64,000 bases of DNA, from assembly GCA_037176725.1 (NCBI GenBank), contig JAZBRS010000026.1:103957501-104021500 (forward strand), read 5' to 3'. The notes below the pieces were generated by a model. It searched no databases, had not been told where the DNA came from, and was given only the letters and a program-made list of their open reading frames with translations. The stretch's first letter is position 1. The number at the start of each line of letters is the position of its first letter. Below are positions 10,806 through 21,400 of the stretch, one piece after another. Made by a program: the position numbers and the translations under genes. The DNA is from Posidonia oceanica (Eukaryota; Streptophyta; Magnoliopsida; Alismatales; Posidoniaceae).

Positions 10806-13227
10806 AGGCAATGGTTAAATCAGCTCAAACTTGTAAATAAAACATTATTTTCAAACTTTTGTTCTTCTTTCCTTTAATTTTGCTTGAATGTTAAGATAAA
10901 ATCCTAAAATAAATAATAAAAATGATTAATGAGTGCGAGTTACACCCAACAACTTAAAGCATTAAGCAGAATTACCAAAACATTACCTAGGGTTCCTAAG
11001 AAGAGACCGTGATACCTAGGGAAGATCCAACCACTGGTTGTGACAACCTGAAGGTATCTTCAGATCCGTGGAAGTTGCATACAATACACCCTTAATTAGC
11101 ATGCCAAAATCTAGAAAGGAATCAAAGACTGAACCCTAGCTAAGGAAAGAAAGTTGTATCCCAAGAAGAAAAGAAGTTGAACAACTAGGATAATCTCAAC
11201 CTTGTCTTGTCTGCACATACACTTGCACGGAGAGGTAAGGAAAAGGCTAACTCAGAGCAGAGGCTAATGGCATGAGCCGTTCGCCGAATAAATTAGAAAG
11301 CGCCCAGAAAAGAAAGAAGTTGTCCAAATAGAGAGGAAAGAAGACAGCAAAGAAGCTATCCAAGTAAGAAAAGAAAAAAAAGGAGGCAGTAAGAGAAACT
11401 GTCCAAATAAAAGAGGATAGCAAAGAGCTGTCCAACGAGTGAAAAGAAGGCAGCAAAGAAAGCTATCCTTAAATCAAGAAAATCCTAGAAAATAAGAGGC
11501 GCATTAGGACCAAACCTGGCAAGCAGAACTCAAACTCGAGCCAAAGTCGAGTGCTTACTGTACTTCAAACCTCCTCCTCCTATTTCACTCATAGGCAAGG
11601 GGAAGGGAATCTTAGAAGTTCGAGAACTGAGTAAATAAAGGAGACAATAATCAAACTAAGGCTAGTCTAAGGTCCTAAGTTCCCAAAAGACCAAGCATGT
11701 TAGAAGGGAAGGTTCTCTTACCCTAGATAATACAAGGTAAAAATGCCAGATCTTTAAGGGAGAAGGTTATGACCCCACTCATCAATCCAAAAGTCCAAAA
11801 ATACCAAAAAAATTAGAAAATCTCAAAATACCAAAAAATCAGAAAATACCAAAAAATCAGAAAATCCCAAAATACAAAAAAAATCAGAAAATCAGAGAAC
11901 CCACAAAAAAAGCAGAAATTCTAAAAATTCAAAAACCAAGAAAAAGACCTAAAGAGAAGTACCATCCACCCTACATACAAGTGAAAACGTAGTAAGTAGG
12001 GAAATTGGAATTAGTCTGACATGTGATGCAAAAATCAATTCATCTCAGATTTAGAGATGACGTCCTACTCAAGTGTGTCTCACGGCTTGAGTGCGTTTTC
12101 TCAACAAAGACATTGCTTCTGCAATAATCTTTAGAGCATCTACGGATGACTCACAATCGGCGTCTATTGGGCTCCGATTTTCCATCTCTATGCTGAGGCC
12201 AAGACTAATTCCCTCTACCTAGTTCCCAAGCAATGTTGATTAAGTGACTACTTTATTTCCTGTACAAGTATAACTTAGTCAATCTCTCTAGGAACTGGGA
12301 AAGGTTCACTTGTGATTACTAACGTGTGTTATCAAGTGTGCAGCTGTAAAGCTTACAATATGAAGAATGAGCTCACTCCTTCGGGGCTCATATGGTGCAT
12401 AAAAGCACATGTACTTTGACTAAAAGGCAAACCCCTATTTGGCAAAGGAAGGGTTTACTCCCTCACTCGATTCTTTAATCATAGAACTCCTTTATTGGCC
12501 AAATCGAGTTGTGGGACGACAGTCCTTTCTCGAGAGTACTGGTCACACTCAAGGACAGAAAACACTTGACCACAATGAATTGCATTCATTCCTTTTGCAT
12601 ATGTCCATATGGTTTGGGACCAACCATACCTCGCCGGCCTAACCTAGCATATGGACTATTCATTGCATTGCGTGTTGACCTTGCATTATCATTGTTTGCT
12701 TGAATCATGCATCCATGCATTATTTCTCATATCATTGGAAGTGGAGCACGAACGGAGCATTGTTCTTCAAGAGTGTTAGAAACCCTTAGAATATGTGATT
12801 CTCCTAGAGCCAATCAATTCTTACCTATCCTTTCTATCAATTCCAATTTGAGTAAAATCTCAAACATGATGCCACAAGAGCACTTCTTTTCGATCGCGAT
12901 AGGGTAAAATCCCCATGATCTCCTCCTTAGTTTTTGCCGCATTGAAGTATATCTCTACATGGTTGACATGGTCGTAACATCGGCTACGACACATAGCTCT
13001 GAAACTGACTTGACCCCTCCATGCCCGAGTCTTCAATATGACGGCATTTAATTGAACCACTCGGTTGTGTGACAATCTCCCAAAACCGAGTCAGTTCACC
13101 CCTTCTTTTTATCTTTCTTTAATTATCCTTAGTGGCGGATTGTTTGAGACGGAGCTCCCCCCTTTAGGAAATGCTCAATGGGACATCGTTCTTACCTTGG
13201 AGCTGATCTTGTTCCAAGATCAACTCC
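10806..13227 (+). other. Long 3' noncoding region of element 1
   Basis: About 2.4 kb between gag and the polypurine tract, with no coding homology. It aligns with 46.05-48.44 kb of element 3 and, from about 11.2 kb, with 28.3-30.44 kb of element 2. It holds purine-rich repeats with CTGTCCAA cores (11.28-11.47 kb) and an A-rich run of AAAAATCAGAAAATACC-like units (11.80-11.95 kb). A TTGCTTCTGCAATAATC segment near 12113 is shared by all three elements. Ogre/Tat elements are known for long, hypervariable 3' regions. Confidence 0.7.
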
Positions 13228-13240
13228 AAGGAGGGGCATC
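13228..13240 (+). other. Polypurine tract of element 1
   Basis: AAGGAGGGGCATC lies directly before the LTR-A start TGTAGATATCCC at 13241. The same tract precedes LTRs at 30456 and 48458, and GGAGGGGCATC precedes 38043 and (minus strand) 53885. It is the expected primer for plus-strand DNA synthesis. Confidence 0.75.
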
Positions 13241-13401
13241 TGTAGATATCCCATTTTCGCATTTCCAAGAGTTCTCTAAGGATAGGAACCTCTGAGGCGC
13301 CCCACATCACATGACTAAGGCCTAATAATACATTTTCAAGATTTTTCATGATTTGTTTAAAAACAATGCTTAATCTTACTTAGCTCAAGGTCGTCAGCTG
13401 T
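13241..13401 (+). repeat. Start of the 3' LTR-A of element 1, truncated by insertion
   Basis: Begins TGTAGATATCCCATTTTCGC after the polypurine tract and matches other LTR-A copies for 161 bp. It is then interrupted by an LTR starting TGTAAACACCCC at 13402. GCTGT (13397-13401) is the expected left target duplication. The remaining LTR-A part is not found downstream and was probably lost in later deletion. Confidence 0.8.
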
Positions 13402-15143
13402 TGTAAACACCCCATTTTGACAGCATGGATGATGGTGGATTTTGCTGCAAGCTCACTCAGACCCTGGGATAGCCAATCTCCTCTTAAACCCCATCTGAAT
13501 CCTAAAACCTCACCTAAAACCACCCAACCATCACCCAAGCCTTCCTAAGCCTCAACTCAACCCTAACCTGAGCCAAAAAACAATTTAGCCTTTTTTAACC
13601 TCCTGGGCTCATTGGACGTAGGCTATGGCAACTGCCTCTGCCACCTCTGGCTTACCGCTCCTGTCCTCTCCTCTGTCAGCCCACTTACTGCTGTGTCCCC
13701 TCGGCCACTTACTCACCACTCCCGGCCACCCACTACGTGCCAAGGCCACTTACTCGGCCTGCCACCGCGTCTCCTCTCCCCCGACGGTCTTCCCGCTCTC
13801 ACCACCACCCACTGCCACCACCACGACTTCCACGGCCTCCCTGACATCCCACTTACTCCTCCTAACATCCCCAGTTCCTTTCCCACTTTCCACAGCCTCT
13901 GCAATGCCGGCCATTTGCCACAGGAACCTAAACAAAACCATTGGAACCCATCATTCCAGCGACCACCACACTCATCCTCCTGAGAATGCAAAGCCTCCAC
14001 AACCTCGAGCGATCTCGCACGAGTGCACCCAAGCCTTGAGCCACCGTCCTCGGCCTTCCCTCGCGTCCCAGGAGCTCGCCGAAGTTCAACTTGCCACCTT
14101 CTTCCTCATCTTCGGCCGACTGCAAACACCTCCTTCCAGCCACGTTTAGGTGAGATTCTCTTCACCCTTGGCTTGCATATGTTTGTAGTAGTGTGATAGG
14201 TTGGTTTTTACGCACTTAGCACTGCACACACATCCCTCCTGCCTTGGCTTGCCGACTGTGAGGAGGAGGAGGTGGGTGGAGCAATCCACCCACCCATTTT
14301 TGGCACCGAGCACATGGACATGCTCGTTGTCACTCAGTCTAGCTTCCTAGCTAGTTAGTTTGAGATTTTTGGTCGATTTGGCCACTGATCTTGCTGTTTC
14401 TCTATGTTGGAGGCTGGAGCACACTGCATCCTATATTGGACACTGGTGTGTCCAGCGTCCTATGCTTCTGCATGCTTACGCATACTTCCATGCTTGAGTG
14501 TTGCTTTTATTTGAGTTGAATACTTGATCCATGCATGGGTGGTTATGTTTGGGCTCTATAGCAACTGCTTTCAAGCTTACAAGTTCTTTATCAAGGTTGC
14601 ATGTTGCTTCTCATGGGTGCATGCTCCTTTGTTTCCTTATACATGCATCTTAAATGTTTTGTTTTTGGATACTTGCTTGATACATGTTGCATGCCTTGGT
14701 TTAGCTTGTTTTCTGTAGCTTGGATGCATGTTTAAATGGTCCTTGAGCTTAGTTCTCCCTACAGTTTGATGTGCCTCTTCTCTGTGTTGGACGCAGCTGC
14801 ACACTGCGTCCTATATTTCTGCATGTCTACCTGTGGCTTAATGCTTGCATGATGATTCTACTTCTTATGTTTGCTTGATCCATGCATGTGTGGTTATGCT
14901 TAGCCCCCATAGCTACTGTTTTCAAGTTTGCAAGGCTTTCTATCTGGGGTTTATGCCGGTTTTTATGTCCATGCATTTCTCTATGTTGGACGTAGATGCT
15001 GCTTGCGTCCTACATAGGACGCAGGTGGTGCTTGCGTCTTACACCCTGGCTGCATGTTTCCTTATGCATGTGTCTTAAATGCTTTGCTTTCAAGATATTC
15101 ATTTGATCCATGTGTGCATGCTTAGCCTCCACTTGTTTACAGT
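13402..15143 (+). repeat. 5' part of another LTR-B-like LTR
   Basis: Starts TGTAAACACCCCATTTTGAC, the LTR-B start, and is cut at 15143/15144 by the Tekay-type LTR. It carries a GC-rich C-rich stretch (13.6-14.15 kb). From 14.4 to 15.04 kb it has five 23-nt dyads of the form GGACGC-N11-GCGTCC (see findings). The open frames at 13612-14149 are in the GC-rich part of the LTR and have no recognisable domain. ACAGT (15139-15143) would be the Tekay target duplication. Confidence 0.65.
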
Positions 15144-17323
15144 TGTCACGCCCCGGCGCGACCAAAATAGCATCAACTACCCAAATGAATTTAAAAGAGA
15201 TAAACAATTAATTACATTTGAGAATAAATTTAAAACTTTTACAAAACTATTAAAATACTCCCAAGATCCCCAGTGTGCGGCTACGTGGCTCCTAAACAAG
15301 CACTAGGCTGGACTGTACCTCGACCCTGCACCTGAAAACCAAAACACAAAACACGTGTGAGTGACATCTAAGTCACTCAGTACGTGCCACCCAAAACCAC
15401 GGCAAATGGAAGCAGAAACATTAACCAAAGCAAAACTACCTATTAGGGTAGTAAATATCCAACACATTGCAAATCACAGTAATCCATGCTATTTAAAAGC
15501 ATAACATTCATTTTTCTTTTTAAAACCACATGCTTTTATAAAGCTATCCACATTTTCTAAAAACATGCATTCTCAAATACATCACAAATCCACACTCACA
15601 CACACATCGATTCCAAATCTAATCGAACACCCTGGCCACAGGTGAACGACACCAGCCACAAGCAATTGCAGATGACACACGCATCTCTTGGCTGCAGTGC
15701 CGCGGAAGACTACCTCGTGTGGGAGAACAATCCGCCCTAGGAACTCAGCCCTCAATTTATAGCAAGATCATTTCCATGATCCACATCATATCAACACGGG
15801 GTTATGCACTCTGGCGCCCCTTTGGTGCCCGAGCGTCTAGGGACTCCAACCCCAGCCCCAGCTAGCACCGGCACAGAGGGTAGACCGTCTGTTTCAAAGG
15901 GGCCTATTGTACCACTAACCTCACCCTAGGCTATCTGACTCTTGAACCTTAGAGTGTATTCAAACACCCCTAGTTACCAGTCAGAAGCTTCAGTCTCTCG
16001 GTCCTTTCAAAACCACGGAAATCATTTGCATCTCTTTTCACAAACATGCATTTCTTTTCCAAAATCATTTGGAAATCTTTTCAAAATCATTCCTCATAAT
16101 CCTCAAAACCATACCAAATCATAATAAAACCAAACGCATTGAAAACCCAAATCTTCCTTCTTTGGAAACCACTTTTCTCCTAAAATGGCACACTGAAAAT
16201 GCCACCGGTCAACCGAAAATCCCTGATTCGGAAGAGCCAAATCAACCGGTTGACCGTTCTGGGTACCGAGTCCAGGTTCCAGACCTAAAACGGCATACCG
16301 AAAAAGCCACCGGTCGACCGAAAATCCCTGATTCGGAAGAGCCAAATCCACCGGTTGACCGATCAGCGCAATAATCGACAGACCGATCGATTTCGACCGA
16401 CCGAAATTAGGTTCTGGTCTAAAACTGACGGCAAAATGGAACACTGAAATTGACCAGTTGTACCGATTCCTACAGAAATCGGCATACCATCCAAAAAAGG
16501 CGTATCGATCTGGGCGATTTCTGAAAACCAAAACAAAATCCAAAACAAATCACCCGAGCTTGGAACCTCAACCGATTCCACCACAAAAATCCATAAATCA
16601 TGAGTAAATACTAGAATCAAAGCCTCACGAGTGCTCTACACTTGGGCACAAAAATCAAACCAATCCATGCATCATGCATCAAGATATAAATCGCAAAGCT
16701 TAAGAGGTCAAAATGAAACCCATTCCACATTCAATCCAAAAACCATTCAAAACCAAATAAAATCTTACAATTATCATGGCATAGCTAGATCACATGCATT
16801 CAAAGCATTTAGGCATGAATTTAGGAAAGGAAATGAAGGAGAGGACACGCACCAACCGGCGAACCCTAACCTCCAACTCCGATCGACCGACGAACAACAC
16901 CGCCTCCTCGAGCCGACGAGCACCACCCTTCTCTCTCCGGCTTGCCTCCGCGCCTCCTCTAGCACCGGTCGCTCCTCCTCTTTCTCCTTTGATCGCCGGT
17001 GATCTCAAGGGCAGCAGCAGCAGTCGACAGCAGTGGCGGAAGAAAATGAGGAAAAGAAAGAAGGGAAGAAAGAAGAGGAAGAGGCACGTGTGGGAAGAAA
17101 AGAGGAAAAATTGCATTTCTCTCCTTTTCTCTCCACAAACCACAAACAAGCCCCTAACTTCCTTCAACCAAGCCCTTACTTTCTCTCGACCACCCCAAAC
17201 AACATCGAGGAGCTAGAAACAAAATCACCAAAGACACACAAACACCAACACACCACAAACAATAAGGAATGATTTTCCAAAATATTTAACTCAAATTATA
17301 TTATGGAAAATCAGGATATTACA
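15144..17323 (-). repeat. 3' LTR of a Tekay/Del-type chromovirus
   Basis: On the minus strand it starts TGTAATATCCTG at 17323 and ends GGGGCGTGACA at 15144 (2180 bp). Upstream on the minus strand lies TTTCTTTTAAGGGTG, the purine-rich tract and the ...GAGGACGAAATTTC end typical of Tekay/Del elements. A 105-bp tandem duplication lies at about 16201-16410, with ACCGGT/CGGTTGACCG motifs. An A/G-rich stretch lies near 17.04-17.1 kb. The 5' LTR of this element is not present in the window. Confidence 0.85.
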
Positions 17324-17365
17324 TTTTAACACCCTTAAAAGAAATTTCGTCCTCGAAATTCACAG

Positions 17366-18489
17366 CTAATGGAACAAATAAGGGTATCTAGAATACATAT
17401 CCGCTTCCCGCTCCCAAGTGGCTTCCTCCATACCATGGTGCTGCCACTGAACCAGTACAAAAGGAATAACCTTATTCCTGAGAACCTACTCCTTACGATC
17501 TAGAATCTGAATAGCGTTCTCCTCCATAGACAAGTCCTGCTGCAGTCCTTCTGGCTGTACTGGTAAGATCTGGGAAACATCAGCAACACACTTCCTCAGC
17601 ATCGACACATGGAAGACGCTATGCACTCCTAAGAGCTCTGGAGGCAAAACCAACTTGTAAGCCACCTCACCAACTCTTCTAGCAATCTCATAGGGGCCAA
17701 TATATCGAGGACTCAACTTGCCTCGCCTCCCAAACCTTGCAACCCCTTTAGTTGGTGACACCTTTAGGAAAATGAAGTCTCCTACCTCGAATTCCAAAGG
17801 CCTACGCCTCCTGTCTGCATAGCTCTTCTGCCTGCTCTATGCAGTCAATAATCTCTTCCTGATCAGATCCACTTTCTCTTGGTATTGCTGTACAATCTCT
17901 GGCCCGACAAGCTGGCGTTCTCCTACATTGCTCCAACAGGTGGGTGTCCGGCACGGTCTCCCATACAATGCCTCAAACGGAGCCATCCCAATGCTGGAGT
18001 GAAAACTATTATTGTAGGCAAACTCTACCAGCGGCAAATGCTCTTCCCAGCAACCCCCAAAATCCAGAGTGCAGGCTCTCAACATGTCTTCCAAAGTCTT
18101 AATAGTCTTCTCTATCTGACCATCCATCTGAGCGTGGAAAGCTGTACTATAATTCAACACAGTACCAAAAGCCTCTTGCAACGCTTTCCAGAACCTCGAG
18201 GTGAAATGGGCATCTCTATCAGACACAATGGAGACTGGCACTCCATGCAACCGAACAATCTCAGACACATACAACTCTGCCAATTGTTGCGAAGGAAGAT
18301 TCACTCTCATAGGTAGGAAATGTGCTGATTTTGTGAGCCTATCAACGATCACCCACATAGAATCATTCTTTCTCCTGCTCCTAGGCAATCTGGTCACAAA
18401 ATCCATAGACACCTGCTCCCATTTTCATACCGAAATATCCAAAGGTTGCAGCAATCCTCCAGGCTTCTGATGCTCAATCTTCACCATCT
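17366..18489 (-). pseudogene. pol: Tekay-type integrase core and chromodomain (3' half of pol)
   Basis: Minus-strand coding sequence continuing from 23823 after removal of the solo LTR at 18495-23817. In order it has the integrase first Asp (SMDFVTRLPRS), the second Asp (SDRDAHFTS) and the Glu region (MDGQIEKTIKTLEDML). Then come the LEFEVGDFIFLKV and IGPYEIARRVG segments of the C-terminal barrel, and a chromodomain end (PFVLVQWQHHG, EEATWE). Chromodomains of this clade are thought to guide integration into heterochromatin. Internal stops interrupt it, for example near 17834 and 17485, and the frame ends at the TAG at 17366-17368. Clade assignment is by motif recall, not by alignment. Confidence 0.85.
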
Positions 18490-18494
18490 GGTAG

Positions 18495-21400
18495 TGTAGA
18501 CACCCCATTTTGACAGGCCGGATCGTTTGGAGCCTTCCGGTGGCTGCTGGACCCGAATCTAGACCCAAATCCACACCTCCCTCTCCTTCTTTCCCCTCAA
18601 AACAGGCCCAAACCTGACCTAGGATTACCCCCCTTTCCCGAACCTGAAAACCAACCAAAATCCATAGGAAAACTCACCCCTGATGACTTAGCAAACCCAC
18701 CGAAAAGCCTGCAAAATTTCAAACCAGAACCCCTCCCAAAAACCCTAGGAAACTTAGGCAAAACTACCCTTTTTCTACACCTCAAAACCCCTCCAAAACT
18801 TCCTCAAAACGAAACCAAAACTTTGGGACCAAAACTAGAAAGCCTAGACCCCACACCCGCCAAATTTTACCCCTTTCCGAGACCTCTAAGACCCCCTTTT
18901 GGCCGAATTATCGTTTTCTCTCTCCGGGATTATCGTTTTCTCTCTCCTCTCTCTCTCCTGATTATCGTCTCTCTTTTCATCCCCTTCTTGCCCTTTTTCT
19001 GGCTTGGCTGTGGGCCCCTTTGTACTCCTATCCCTTCTCTATCTTATTCCTATTTTTATTTTATTTTTAACATTTTCCCTGAATTTTAAAAATCTTTTCC
19101 CTCAAACCTATCTCTTTCCCCTTTTATTCTCTTTTTTTCCTTTTCTTCTTCTTTTTTCTTTTCCTTCTTCTTTCTTTTCCAAAAACCCATAAAAATCCTT
19201 AAAAATCGGTAAAACCCCAAAACATAAGAGAAACAAATCAGAATTCCAAGAAAAGCAACTAAAAAACATTAAACAAGTGATTAAAAACTCAAACTTAACT
19301 AAATCAAGCTAAAAAGAAAACCAAGCATGCAAACTAAAAAATGCAAAACAAACTAAAAGAAAATACTGTAAAATCAAGTAAAAAACTGAAATAAAGTCAG
19401 AACCTACCAAAAGTAAAAACCCCACTAAAAATTAAAAAAAAAAAAACAAACCCTAAAGAGAAGAATTAAAAATCAAACACTAAAACAAGTAATTAAAGGA
19501 GGCAAAAGACTTAACCTAATAAGCATAAGAAAAACAACATAAAAGACTTAATTCAAAAAAAAAGAAAAGAAAAATACATTTGAAAGACTTAAGAACACTT
19601 AATCAAACCAGAAAAATCCAACTAAAAAACATCAAGAAAAATTAACAAATAAAAATAAAAAACATAGTTCAAAAAGACTTAAGGAAGAAAAACATAAAAG
19701 ACTAGAACTAAAAAGCCCAAAACCCTTTTTAATTAATATGAAAATAAATCCTAAAAATCCTAATTAACATCCTAAAATACTTAACAAGAAAACACATTTT
19801 TAAAAACAATTTAAAAAGATTTAACCAACACTTAATCAAGTGGAAAATGAATTAACAACAAAGGAAAGCCCTAGAACCCTAATCAAGCCTAAAACACACT
19901 AATTAACCTAAAAACAGTCATTAAAAAATCCAATTAAACACCTAACCTACAACCCAATTCATCTAATATTATTGTTTATTTTTTCCTATTTTATTTCCCT
20001 CCTTCTTTCCATCTTTCTTTCTTTCTTCCCTTTTATTTTTTCCTTTCTTCCTTACTGGGCTCATCAGCCCGTCTCCCTTTTTTTTCCTTTTTTTCAAACG
20101 CCAGCCCAGCCCACAGCTACAGCACCTTCTTCCTCCTTCCTCTCCCGCGTGCCAGCTGCTACAGTGATCGCTGGCCTGCAGCTCTGCCCGGCCTGCCACC
20201 TCTTGCTCGAGCCGGACTGGCGTGCACTGAAGCGTCGTCCTTGCTCCTGCCATCGCCTCTCCGCAGCATTCAATGGCCGGCAGACCTGCAAAGCCAAGAG
20301 AGGAAGTCGTCAGAATTCAGAGGGAAAAGAGGAGAAATCAGAGCCTAAAACGGGAGGGAAAGAGAGGAGAAAAGATCGAGATTTGATCCCGGAGAGGGAG
20401 GGCTTTCCAGAGTGATCCCGAGCAAGCGAGAGCCCGGATTCTTCCTCAGAAATCCACCAAAAAAAACGCAGGACTTCCGCCTCTTCCTTCCACTGAAAAC
20501 CAACACCCAAACTCCTCCAGAAGAACTCGGAATTCATCCCCGAATCTCACCCACATCTCCTGCAACTCTCCCCTTCCTTCCCATAGCAAAAACAACCCGC
20601 ATTTCGCCCCCGAATCCCTCTGAAAGTCGGCAGAAACCCAACGCCACCTTCCCAGGAATTCCCCCCATCACAGTCCACCAGATCCTCCAAGACTCCGCCC
20701 CGATACTCACCTAACCTCCACCTTCCAGAAGCACCCGGCCATCACCTCCATTTCCCCCCACAGACCGAACCCCCCACTACAAACACCTGCACCCAATTTC
20801 TGTCCGAAATCAACCTAGCAGCTACCTTCCACCTCAGGCCTCCACAACCCAATTCAACCGCCCAGAAACACTCACTAGACCTCCAGAAGCTTGCCGGTGC
20901 CCTCCAGCTGATCCAGAGAGCGGCGGACACCTCCCCCCACCACCAGCGACCTGTAGAGCACCCACTGAAGTCAGATTTCGCGCCGGTCATCGAAACTCCG
21001 CTCCGACCATCCTGGAAGCTCCGGAGCACTCCACTGACCAGTTCCCAGCACTTCCGAGCCGTCGACAGCGCCCGCAGCGACTGGACGACCCCCACCGGCC
21101 ACCTCCGGAACTGCTGAGGTCGGGAGGACACCTCGGCTGCCCAAACAGGTAACCACTAACCTCCTTGGCTCCCTCTCCCTCCTTTGATGCTTCTCCGCCA
21201 GTCAAAGCCAGCCCTCCGGCCCTCCTGCTCCAGCGGCGTCTCACCGGTCAGTTCTTCTTCTCCGGCGCCGGCCGTTTGCCTCCCGGGCGCTCCAGCCGCT
21301 GGAATGCCGCTCCGACGCCTCCCAGAGCTCCGCACGGTCGCCGGCTACGCCCTTCGCCGACCTACGCTTCCTCAGCCTCCCCTGTCGGCGGCCACGAGCG

